The notes beneath the pieces were generated by a model. The model made no database searches. It saw only the letters and a program-made list of their open reading frames with translations, and had not been told where the DNA came from. Position numbers and translations under genes: made by a program. Positions 6,357 through 12,625 of a stretch of 62,133 nucleotides of DNA are shown here, in pieces. The stretch comes from Candidatus Fibrimonadaceae bacterium (GTDB lineage: Bacteria > Fibrobacterota > Fibrobacteria > Fibrobacterales > Fibrobacteraceae): contig JAITFN010000062.1 in assembly GCA_031281345.1 (NCBI GenBank), positions 1 through 62,133 on the forward strand, in the 5' to 3' direction. The first letter of the stretch is position 1. Each line of letters starts with the position of its first letter.

Positions 6357-7958
6357 TTAATTCTTCACGCAACGAACACTAAACAAGTAGCTCTTACCAG
6401 CGGCGTTCAAGAGGGTGTTCACGTTGTTGTGATTCATATATCGGTAGTAGGCGTACCTAGCATCACTGTACTCGCTAGCACTCCACCAGTAACCGTTGTA
6501 GCCGACATTGCCGAAACTGCCATTATCGCCAACACCGCCCGGCAGAGCCGCAAAGCCATAGACATCCGTGCCTGTAATACCACCAGAACTCCAATGGCTC
6601 GCTGACTTCAGCTTGGTTCCTGCATCTGTACAACTACTGTTGTCTTTGCAGTTCGGGTTGACGAATTTCATTAATTTATTCCACTCCTCATTGCTGGGAA
6701 TATGCCATCCAGAAGGACAAATGCTCTCAGTTTTGGCTGTCGTCCAATCATACAATCTGCCGTAAGTATCGCAAGTAGTAGTATTTGCATCGCTTAAAGT
6801 GTTGGTGTTGACATTGCCACATTTGCTGCCATTTACATCGTAGTTAAGGTTCTCTGCCATCCAGATTTGGGTTCCTATCAACACAGCATCGTATTGCTTG
6901 TCACTATCTCTGCTGTCTTTAATCCCACCTTTCAGGTATATGCCGTTGGAATTTTGTTTACATTCATATAAATCAGGGTCGTATAATTTTTGTGGGTTAT
7001 TGCCGCACAAATTGCCTACCTTGCTGCTGTTGTAGCAGAATTGCGTTAAAGAATTATACAATCCGATGCCGCACTTATCCAATTGAATAACAACGTTTCC
7101 ATGACAAAGTTGTTCTGCGGTATAGGTCGCTGTTCCTCCACAGAGATCTTTTACAACATCTGGGCTTTGGCAGAATTGCATTGCGTTATAGGTCTTCGTG
7201 CCACAGAGGTTTTTCACAACATTTGGGCTTTGGCAGAACTGCGTTGCGGTGTAGGTCGCTGAACCGCAGAAATCTTTCACAACATTTGAGCTTTGGCAGA
7301 ACTGCGTTGCGGTGTAGGTCGCTGAACCGCAGAGAAGTTTCAGAACACCTGGGCTTTGGCAGAAATGCGTTGCTGTATAGGTCACTGTTCCGCAGAGGTC
7401 TTTTACCGTACCGTTTTGGCAGAATTGTTCTTCAGGAGCATATAGAAGAGCATCAGTGCCACATCTCGCTAGGTCTTCTCTATCTATATCGCCGTTGGGG
7501 CAAATCCTTTCTCCTTTTGCGAGCATTGTTTGGGTTGCCGGGGTTGTTATTTCCCATTCTCCCCATTTAAGTTTATCTATCGGGCGAGTTTCTGGGTTTG
7601 AATTGCCGCTTGTGCAGGTTCTTGTTTCCAAGCCTTCTTTCTCGCAGGTGGCAGGGGTTGTCTCTACCCAGTTTCCCCAAGTTGCACAAGCGATGCCACC
7701 GCTGCTGCTAACGCTGGACAAAGACGGCTCGCTGCTGGAAGAAACAACATCCGAAGACGAAGAGACGGCATTGTCGCTGGACGATGAACTGTTCGGCGTT
7801 GAGCTAGACGAGGATATTTCCTCAGAACTTGAACTTTGCTTAACCAAGTAGCCCTCCGAACTCTCCGGCAAAGCAATGGTGTAAGCTCCGTCTGCCACGC
7901 AACTATAGAAAAGGGTGGCAAAAACTGCAAGCGATAAGGCGAAAAAATGTTTTTTCAT
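6357..7958 (-). CDS. FISUMP-domain lipoprotein with Cys-rich tandem repeats
   Basis: 533 residues. A signal peptide ends in LFYSC, making Cys20 the probable lipid-anchored residue, though the lipobox is atypical. A Ser-rich linker follows (about 40-88), then seven or so Cys-containing units of about 21 residues (about 180-330, type LCGSATYTATQFCQSPNVV), then the FISUMP domain (about 345-533) with the hallmarks IWMAENLNY, YGRLYDWTTA, CPSGWHIPS, LPGG, WWSASE and FSVRCVKN. FISUMP proteins are abundant in Fibrobacter and of unknown function, presumably surface exposed. It is third in an operon after a barrel protein; GGAG precedes the ATG. Confidence 0.9.
   Translation of the reverse strand: MKKHFFALSLAVFATLFYSCVADGAYTIALPESSEGYLVKQSSSSEEISSSSSTPNSSSSSDNAVSSSSDVVSSSSEPSLSSVSSSGGIACATWGNWVETTPATCEKEGLETRTCTSGNSNPETRPIDKLKWGEWEITTPATQTMLAKGERICPNGDIDREDLARCGTDALLYAPEEQFCQNGTVKDLCGTVTYTATHFCQSPGVLKLLCGSATYTATQFCQSSNVVKDFCGSATYTATQFCQSPNVVKNLCGTKTYNAMQFCQSPDVVKDLCGGTATYTAEQLCHGNVVIQLDKCGIGLYNSLTQFCYNSSKVGNLCGNNPQKLYDPDLYECKQNSNGIYLKGGIKDSRDSDKQYDAVLIGTQIWMAENLNYDVNGSKCGNVNTNTLSDANTTTCDTYGRLYDWTTAKTESICPSGWHIPSNEEWNKLMKFVNPNCKDNSSCTDAGTKLKSASHWSSGGITGTDVYGFAALPGGVGDNGSFGNVGYNGYWWSASEYSDARYAYYRYMNHNNVNTLLNAAGKSYLFSVRCVKN
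7090..7440 (-). repeat. 63-bp in-frame tandem repeats in FISUMP gene
   Basis: The string CTTTGGCAGAA recurs at 7165, 7228, 7291 and 7354, exactly 63 bp apart, with more diverged units either side. Each unit encodes 21 residues with two Cys. The paralogue at 8820-10214 has only about three such units, so repeat number has changed between copies. Confidence 0.85.
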
Positions 7959-7966
7959 ATAAACTC

Positions 7967-8827
7967 CTATTGGTTAGTTATCTCATCAACGGTGTGGCTC
8001 GGTTCTTCCGGTTCGGGTTCAGAGAACGATTCGGACACAGGGGGTGATTCGGGTTCTAGTTCGGGTTCGGGCACAAGGAGCGATTCGGGTTCGGGCTGTT
8101 TGGGCTTTTTGAAGTTCGCAAGCGGAATGGTAAATGTTATCCCAAGTTCAAGTCCACGATGTTTGCGTGTTCCCTTAATATTGTAATCATCTGCGTTTAA
8201 TGCTTCGGCTGTCCCTTTACGTTCTTTATCGCTGTATTTATCGGTAAGCCCAAAATGGTAGCCAGCTTCAAAACCCAGAACTATTAGAAACTTCTCTTTG
8301 ATAGGCGGCAGAGTATATTTCAAGCCTTCCCCAAGATACAGCCCAAAGGAGCTGGTGCTGGTATTGCTCTTGTTAAGTTTCGTTCTATGGCTTATTTCCC
8401 CTCTCTCGCTATAGCCTATATCGCCACCGCAAACAAAACCTAGCACGGGACCGCCGAGCAGGTAAGGAGATATGTTGATAGTCGTTGGGAATGTATAAAC
8501 CACAGGCAAGGTTAGCTCAATGTATTTGGCGTTATACTCATACTTAAAACCAAACACGTCCAGATGCTGCCCCCGCGTTGTGTATTTAATGCCAGGGCGA
8601 ACGGAGAGCGAAGGGATTATGGAATATTCGCCGAATAACTCAAACAAGCCGTTTGCGTAGGTTGAAGACTGATAATCGTATAGTCTTTCATTGCTGTAAA
8701 CCATACTTGGTAAATTTACTCCCAGTTTTATGCCGAGGTTAGTTCGGTCTAGGAAAGTATTTTCGGTTTCACTTTGGGCAAAAACCGCAAAGGAAAAACA
8801 AGCTATCAAACAGGTAATTTTATTCAT
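7967..8827 (-). CDS. Outer-membrane beta-barrel protein with Pro/Glu-rich tail
   Basis: 286 residues. A signal peptide (MNKITCLIACFSFAVFA) precedes a PorT/OmpA-like barrel with alternating strands (about 25-235; GIKLGVNLPSM, ELFGEYSIIPSLSVRPGIKYT, YLLGGPVLGF). A low-complexity tail rich in PEPE and SESF (about 240-286) would lie in the periplasm. The start overlaps the end of the upstream FISUMP gene by 8 bp and the next FISUMP gene follows after 8 bp, so the three are one operon. Its signal-peptide DNA is nearly identical to that of the upstream FISUMP gene. A role as partner or exporter of the FISUMP proteins is plausible but unproven. Confidence 0.8.
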   Translation of the reverse strand: MNKITCLIACFSFAVFAQSETENTFLDRTNLGIKLGVNLPSMVYSNERLYDYQSSTYANGLFELFGEYSIIPSLSVRPGIKYTTRGQHLDVFGFKYEYNAKYIELTLPVVYTFPTTINISPYLLGGPVLGFVCGGDIGYSERGEISHRTKLNKSNTSTSSFGLYLGEGLKYTLPPIKEKFLIVLGFEAGYHFGLTDKYSDKERKGTAEALNADDYNIKGTRKHRGLELGITFTIPLANFKKPKQPEPESLLVPEPELEPESPPVSESFSEPEPEEPSHTVDEITNQ

Positions 8828-10214
8828 TTATATAATCCCTCACGCAACGAACGCTAAAACTTGAGGCCTTATAATTGCCCATATACTTGGTACCATCACT
8901 GTTGTAATTTATGTGCCGGCTGTAGGCGTTTGGGCCAAACTGGATAGTACTCCACCATTGACCAATTTGACCTAGGGAAACGAGGTAATCGCCACTCGGA
9001 CTGCCGTTGCCACCCGGCAGAGCCGCAAAGCCATAGTCATCCGTGCCTACGGGAATCCCATTATACGGATTCCAGTCGCTCACTGACTTTAGCTTAGTTC
9101 CTGCACCTGCACAATCACTATTGTCCGAGCAGTTCGGATTGACGAATTTCATCAATACATTCCAGTCTGCATCGCTGGGGATATGCCATCCAGAAGGACA
9201 TACACCCTGATGCTTCTCAGATATTTCACACTCATTGGCATTGCACTTAGATTGTGGGCTAAAAGCTAAGGCTGTTGCCCAATTATACAATCTGCCGTAA
9301 ATATTGCAAATCTCAGTATCTTCATCGCTTAATTTGTAATTACCAGAACTAGTAGCGGTAATATAAGTACCGCACTTGCTACCATCTGTCTCGTAGTTAA
9401 GATTCTCCGCCATCCAGATTTGGGCTCCCATCAACACAGCATCGTACTGCTTACCATCCCTGCTGTCTTTAATCCCACCTTTCAGGTATATGCCGTTGGA
9501 ATTTTGTTTACATTCATATAAATCAGGGTCGTATGATTTTTGTGGGTTATTGCCACATAAATTGCCTAACTTGCTGCTGTTGTAGCAGAACTGCGTTAAA
9601 GAGTTATACCATTCGCTGCCGCACTTATCCACAACAACTTTTCCTTGGCAAGATTGTTCTGCGGTATAGGTCGCCGTGCCGCAGAGGTTTTTTACCGTAC
9701 CGTTTTGGCAGAATTGTTCTTCTGGGGCATATACATTCTTTGGGTCTGTGCCGCATATCGTAAGGTCGTCTTTTTCATCTCTATTGCCGTTGGGACAATC
9801 CCTATATCCTATTCCGTGTTCAGTTAAAGTTGCCGGGGTTGTTATTACCCAGTCTCCCCACTCAAGTTTATCTATCTGGCGAGTTTCTGGACTTGAATCG
9901 CCGTTTGTGCAGGTTCTTGTTTCCACGCCTTCTTTTTCGCAAGTGGCAGAGATTTTCTCTACCCAGTTTCCCCAAGTTGCACAAGCGATGCCACCGCTGC
10001 TGCTAACGCTGGACAAAGAGACGGCATTGTCGCTGGACGATGAACTGTTCTGCGTTGAGCCAGACGAGGATATTTCCGCAGAGCTTGAACTTCGCTTAAT
10101 TAGGTAACTCTCCGGCAAAGCAATGGTGTCAGCTCCGTCTGCCACGCAGCCGTAGAAAAGAGCGGCAAAAACCGCAAAGGAAAAACAAGCTATCAAGTAG
10201 GTGACTTTATTCAT
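8820..10214 (-). CDS. FISUMP-domain lipoprotein
   Basis: 464 residues. A signal peptide ends in LFYGC (Cys23), followed by a Ser-rich linker (about 40-75), a region related to the 533-residue paralogue (ATWGNWVE, CEKEGVETRTC), about three Cys units, and the FISUMP domain (IWMAENLNY, YGRLYNWATA, CPSGWHIPSDADW, LPGG, FSVRCVRD). It is first in the FISUMP / barrel / FISUMP operon. No ribosome site precedes the ATG; a weak TATCTT box (10222-10227) ends 7 nt before it, so a leaderless start is possible. Confidence 0.88.
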   Translation of the reverse strand: MNKVTYLIACFSFAVFAALFYGCVADGADTIALPESYLIKRSSSSAEISSSGSTQNSSSSSDNAVSLSSVSSSGGIACATWGNWVEKISATCEKEGVETRTCTNGDSSPETRQIDKLEWGDWVITTPATLTEHGIGYRDCPNGNRDEKDDLTICGTDPKNVYAPEEQFCQNGTVKNLCGTATYTAEQSCQGKVVVDKCGSEWYNSLTQFCYNSSKLGNLCGNNPQKSYDPDLYECKQNSNGIYLKGGIKDSRDGKQYDAVLMGAQIWMAENLNYETDGSKCGTYITATSSGNYKLSDEDTEICNIYGRLYNWATALAFSPQSKCNANECEISEKHQGVCPSGWHIPSDADWNVLMKFVNPNCSDNSDCAGAGTKLKSVSDWNPYNGIPVGTDDYGFAALPGGNGSPSGDYLVSLGQIGQWWSTIQFGPNAYSRHINYNSDGTKYMGNYKASSFSVRCVRDYINE

Positions 10215-10256
10215 ATATTGAAAGATATTCTATTTTTTGACTCTTGGTACAGGCAT

Positions 10257-10291
10257 AGCACACAAAGCACTTATTTTGGCACGAAATGCAA
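10257..10291 (+). repeat. Dispersed repeat A, copy 3
   Basis: AGCACACAAAGCAC then TTATTTTGGCACGAAATG. It has the same orientation as the copies at 4501 and 5819. Confidence 0.7.
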
Positions 10292-10296
10292 GTTGC

Positions 10297-10324
10297 CTGA
10301 ACCCCACGCCCATACGCTACTTAC
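10297..10324 (+). repeat. Dispersed repeat B, copy 2
   Basis: Matches 6144-6171 over 28 nt with one mismatch and directly abuts repeat A copy 3 on one side and the TCTGAACCAG element on the other. Confidence 0.7.
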
Positions 10325-10326
10325 CC

Positions 10327-10370
10327 TTTGTCTGAACCAGAATTTTCAGAATTTAAAAATTAACAGAATA
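10327..10370 (+). repeat. TTGTCTGAACCAG-type repeat
   Basis: TTTGTCTGAACCAGAATTTT and following bases match in type the minus-strand element at about 110-164 (TTGTCTGAACCAGGATT). A partial TTCAGACAATT copy lies near 6346-6356. Similar sequences occur as dispersed repeats in unrelated bacterial genomes (from memory). Confidence 0.55.
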
Positions 10371-10599
10371 AAACATCTATGTTTGTGGCAAAATTTCATT
10401 CAAATGTTTTTTGCCCCATAAAATCGGGTTGTTGCGTATGTATTCCACAATCCTCGCGTATTCCGTTTCGTTGCGTATTATGTGTTCCCAATAATTGCGT
10501 TGCCATAATTTCCCTAAAATATATTTTTTTTGATTTGATATTTCCAAACATTTTGTAAAAACCAACGATTTATATGCCCCAATAATACGCCCAATTTTT

Positions 10600-10624
10600 G
10601 TAGGGGCGACCCTCGCGGTCGCCC
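10600..10624 (+). repeat. REP-like palindrome, copy 1
   Basis: GGGCGACC CTCGC GGTCGCCC forms a perfect 8-bp stem with a 5-nt loop, preceded by GTAG. It lies within the transposase pseudogene and pairs as an inverted copy with 10691-10715. Confidence 0.85.
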
Positions 10625-10690
10625 TGTGTGCATTTGTATTCGCATTTGCGGTGGCATCATCGCGGGATGGGGTTTCGGGATCGTGGGATT

Positions 10691-10715
10691 GGGCGACCGC
10701 AAGGGTCGCCCCTAC
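10691..10715 (-). repeat. REP-like palindrome, copy 2 (inverted)
   Basis: The reverse complement matches 10600-10624 with one mismatch (CTTGC in place of CTCGC in the loop). The two inverted copies are 66 bp apart, an arrangement typical of REP pairs bound by RAYT enzymes. Confidence 0.85.
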
Positions 10716-10959
10716 ATTGATTTCAATAATTTCTTCCATTCATTATGGGCAATATCACCGTATTCATTCAATATCATTTTTTCATTTTCAATTTCCCCAA
10801 AATAATTTACACGGTTTTGGCAACACATCGTTACAAAATACGCACCTGTATTTGCGTAATCGTAATTTTGTAAACGAATTGAATGTCTGTGATGTAAATC
10901 CGAATTGTATTTCATCGCCTGAAATATATAAAACATAACCGGACAATTAACACAACGTT

Positions 10960-10989
10960 CCCCCCCGCAGGGCTAACGGGGGGATGCTC
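10960..10989 (+). repeat. Hairpin repeat C, copy 2
   Basis: CCCCCCCG (10960-10967) pairs with CGGGGGG (10977-10983). 10967-10989 is identical to 6291-6313. It lies 6 bp downstream of the toxin gene end. Confidence 0.65.
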
Positions 10990-10995
10990 TATTTC

Positions 10996-11313
10996 TCAAT
11001 TATCTTTAAACGCCGTTCCTCTGCTCGTGTGCCAAATTCCTACAATGCTTATGTGGTCGGTTTTTATTCTGTAATAGATGTAATAGGGGAACTTACCTAA
11101 AAGCATTTTTCTCATTCCACTCTGGCACTTAGTCCCTATTTCTGGCATTAGCTCCAATATGCGTATTATCTCAAAGAATTTTTTACCCATTCTTTCCGCT
11201 TTCTTTGGTGAATTGTTTGAATAGTAGATAACCGCTTCATATAGCATTTCTGCACAATCTAAAGTGTATCTAGCTGGCTTTCTTTTTATTTCACTATTTG
11301 CAATAGTAGCCAT
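10996..11313 (-). CDS. ParE/RelE-type toxin
   Basis: 105 residues ending in KFPYYIYYRIKTDHISIVGIWHTSR, the C-terminal strand pattern of RelE/ParE-superfamily toxins (plasmid stabilisation family); the N-terminal half is helical (LDCAEMLYEAVIYYSNNSPKKAERMG). RelE members cleave mRNA on the ribosome and ParE members inhibit gyrase; sequence alone does not tell which applies. It overlaps the upstream antitoxin candidate by 20 bp, as in many toxin-antitoxin operons. Confidence 0.8.
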   Translation of the reverse strand: MATIANSEIKRKPARYTLDCAEMLYEAVIYYSNNSPKKAERMGKKFFEIIRILELMPEIGTKCQSGMRKMLLGKFPYYIYYRIKTDHISIVGIWHTSRGTAFKDN

Positions 11314-11515
11314 TTTTAAGATTTTTCATAAATTGTTTTTCAAGCTGCTCTATAGGGAATGTTTCCCCCCTATCGTCTTGCTCTAGGCTTTTCTTAAATC
11401 TTTTGTTCATTTCTATTTCATCTAGCACACCAGGCACGAAATTACCAAGCCCAAAAACATTCAGGGCATTCGCTATTTCCGTCTCATTTGCCAAAACCTC
11501 TGTTTCCGTTGCCAT
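11294..11515 (-). CDS. Putative antitoxin of the ParE/RelE-type pair
   Basis: 73 residues, acidic N-terminus (MATETEVLANETEIANAL) and a basic C-terminus. No clear DNA-binding fold is visible. The assignment rests on its position: directly upstream of and overlapping the toxin gene on the same strand. GAGG precedes the ATG, and a TACATT -10 box lies at about 11533-11538. Confidence 0.6.
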   Translation of the reverse strand: MATETEVLANETEIANALNVFGLGNFVPGVLDEIEMNKRFKKSLEQDDRGETFPIEQLEKQFMKNLKNGYYCK

Positions 11516-11554
11516 ATATTTACCTCATTGGATAATGTAGAAAAATTAATTTAC

Positions 11555-11560
11555 TATATT
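11555..11560 (+). promoter_or_regulatory. -10 box for pheST
   Basis: TTTAC precedes TATATT; GGAG (11567-11570) and the ATG at 11579 follow. A divergent CTACATT box for the toxin-antitoxin operon lies on the other strand about 17 bp away. Confidence 0.55.
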
Positions 11561-11578
11561 CGCATTGGAGATATATCT

Positions 11579-12616
11579 ATGAAAGATAAATTAGATGCTA
11601 TGCTAATAGACGGCAAAGCGAGAATTGAGGCGGCAAAAACCGTTGCGGAATTACAAGATGTGAAAGCATCTTTGCTTGGAAAACAAGGAACGCTCACAAC
11701 TATATTAAAAGAATTGCCGCACATTGACGTTTCTCTGCGCCCAGAAATTGGCAAAGCAGCCAATGTTGTAAAAGAAAATTTAACCGCTATAATAGAATCT
11801 CGTGAAGAGGAAATTCGCTTAAAAGCATCTGAAATTCCCCCAGATTTTGATTTCACAGTTCCGGGAGTGCCGCCTCTTGACGGTGCATTGCACCCCATTA
11901 CCCAAATGTGCTACGACTTAAACGACACCTTCCGTTCAATGGGATTTGAGATATTCCAAGAATCCGATATAACAAGCGAACTCTATGCCTTTGATAATTT
12001 GAACTTTGTTCCAGACCACCCCGCAAGAGAGAGCATGGACACTTACTGGCTTGCAGGGCACGACACCGAGCGCGGTGGCAAAAGGCTCTGCCTTCGTCCG
12101 CATTTAACCGGAGCAAGCGTGCGCTATCTTCAAACGCATAAACCCCCATACCGTTTTGTTTACCCAGGGAGAGTTTACCGCAACGAAACCACAGATGCAC
12201 GTCACGAAAGGGCATTTTTCCAATATGAAGCGTTGATAGTTGACCGCGATTTTACATTTTCTGCGGGCAAGGTTATGATTAAAAGCATTTTATCCAAGGT
12301 ATTTGGGAGAGATGTGCCGGTTAGGATGCGAGTTGGTTTTTTCCCCTTTGTTGAACCTGGGTTTGAAATAGATATGGGCTGCCTTGTGTGTGGCGGAAGC
12401 GGATGCAGTGTTTGCAAACACGTTGGCTGGATAGAGATTATGCCGGGCGGTACCCCGCACCCAAATGTGCTTCGCGCAGGGGGCTTAAACCCAGACGAGT
12501 TCACCGGATTTTATGTGAATATAGGTTTAGACCGCTTGGTTATGATGCGTTATGGAGTTGATGATGTTAGATTATTTCACAGCGCGGATTTGAGATTTTT
12601 GAGGCAGTTCAGGTAG
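11579..12616 (+). CDS. pheS: Phenylalanyl-tRNA synthetase alpha subunit
   Basis: 345 residues. An N-terminal helical tRNA-binding arm (1-90) is followed by the class II catalytic core: motif 2 YRNETTDARHERAFFQYE, the Cys cluster CLVCGGSGCSVCKHVGWIEI, and motif 3 GLDRLVMMRYGVDDVR. It charges tRNA-Phe as an alpha2-beta2 enzyme with PheT. The ATG at 11579 is chosen over one at 11528 because GGAG lies 8 nt before it and the promoter sits between the two. pheT follows after 9 bp. Confidence 0.95.
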   Translation: MKDKLDAMLIDGKARIEAAKTVAELQDVKASLLGKQGTLTTILKELPHIDVSLRPEIGKAANVVKENLTAIIESREEEIRLKASEIPPDFDFTVPGVPPLDGALHPITQMCYDLNDTFRSMGFEIFQESDITSELYAFDNLNFVPDHPARESMDTYWLAGHDTERGGKRLCLRPHLTGASVRYLQTHKPPYRFVYPGRVYRNETTDARHERAFFQYEALIVDRDFTFSAGKVMIKSILSKVFGRDVPVRMRVGFFPFVEPGFEIDMGCLVCGGSGCSVCKHVGWIEIMPGGTPHPNVLRAGGLNPDEFTGFYVNIGLDRLVMMRYGVDDVRLFHSADLRFLRQFR

Positions 12617-12625
12617 GAGAAGGAT

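Larger units (their letters stand above)
10215..10376. other. Non-coding spacer made of dispersed repeats
   Basis: No credible gene. From left to right it holds repeat A copy 3 (10257-10291), repeat B copy 2 (10297-10324) and a TTTGTCTGAACCAGAATTTT element (from 10327) related to the repeat at the window start. The three elements are almost head to tail, which makes this a repeat hot spot beside the FISUMP operon promoter. Confidence 0.65.
10377..10936 (-). pseudogene. Decayed REP-associated (Y1/RAYT) transposase
   Basis: The 5' part (10712-10936) encodes HHRHSIRLQNYDYANTGAYFVT and NEYGDIAHNEWKKL, typical of the N-terminus of REP-associated tyrosine transposases. The 3' part (10377-10739) is in another frame and encodes APTKIGRIIGAYKS and GKLWQRNYWEHIIRNE, the C-terminal half with the catalytic-tyrosine region. 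The stretch between them, which should hold the MPNHIH-type HUH motif, is missing, so a deletion plus frameshift has killed the gene. Two inverted 25-bp palindromes lie inside it. Such enzymes normally move REP elements. Confidence 0.85.

Noticed and set aside
7090-7440. Possible CRISPR array from regular 63-bp spacing
   Set aside because: Units are contiguous, in frame and coding, with no constant repeat and variable spacer pattern and no cas genes.
7456-7851. 131-aa plus-strand frame inside the FISUMP gene
   Set aside because: It lies antisense to the repeats and Ser linker of the well-supported FISUMP gene; its composition is the mirror of that repeat DNA.
10218-10421. 67-aa plus-strand frame beside the FISUMP promoter
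   Set aside because: It is made of three dispersed repeats plus the antisense end of the transposase relic; no ribosome site or family likeness.
11528-11578. Upstream ATG start for pheS (17 extra residues)
   Set aside because: The promoter -10 at 11555 would lie inside the coding sequence, and the ATG at 11579 has a proper GGAG site.
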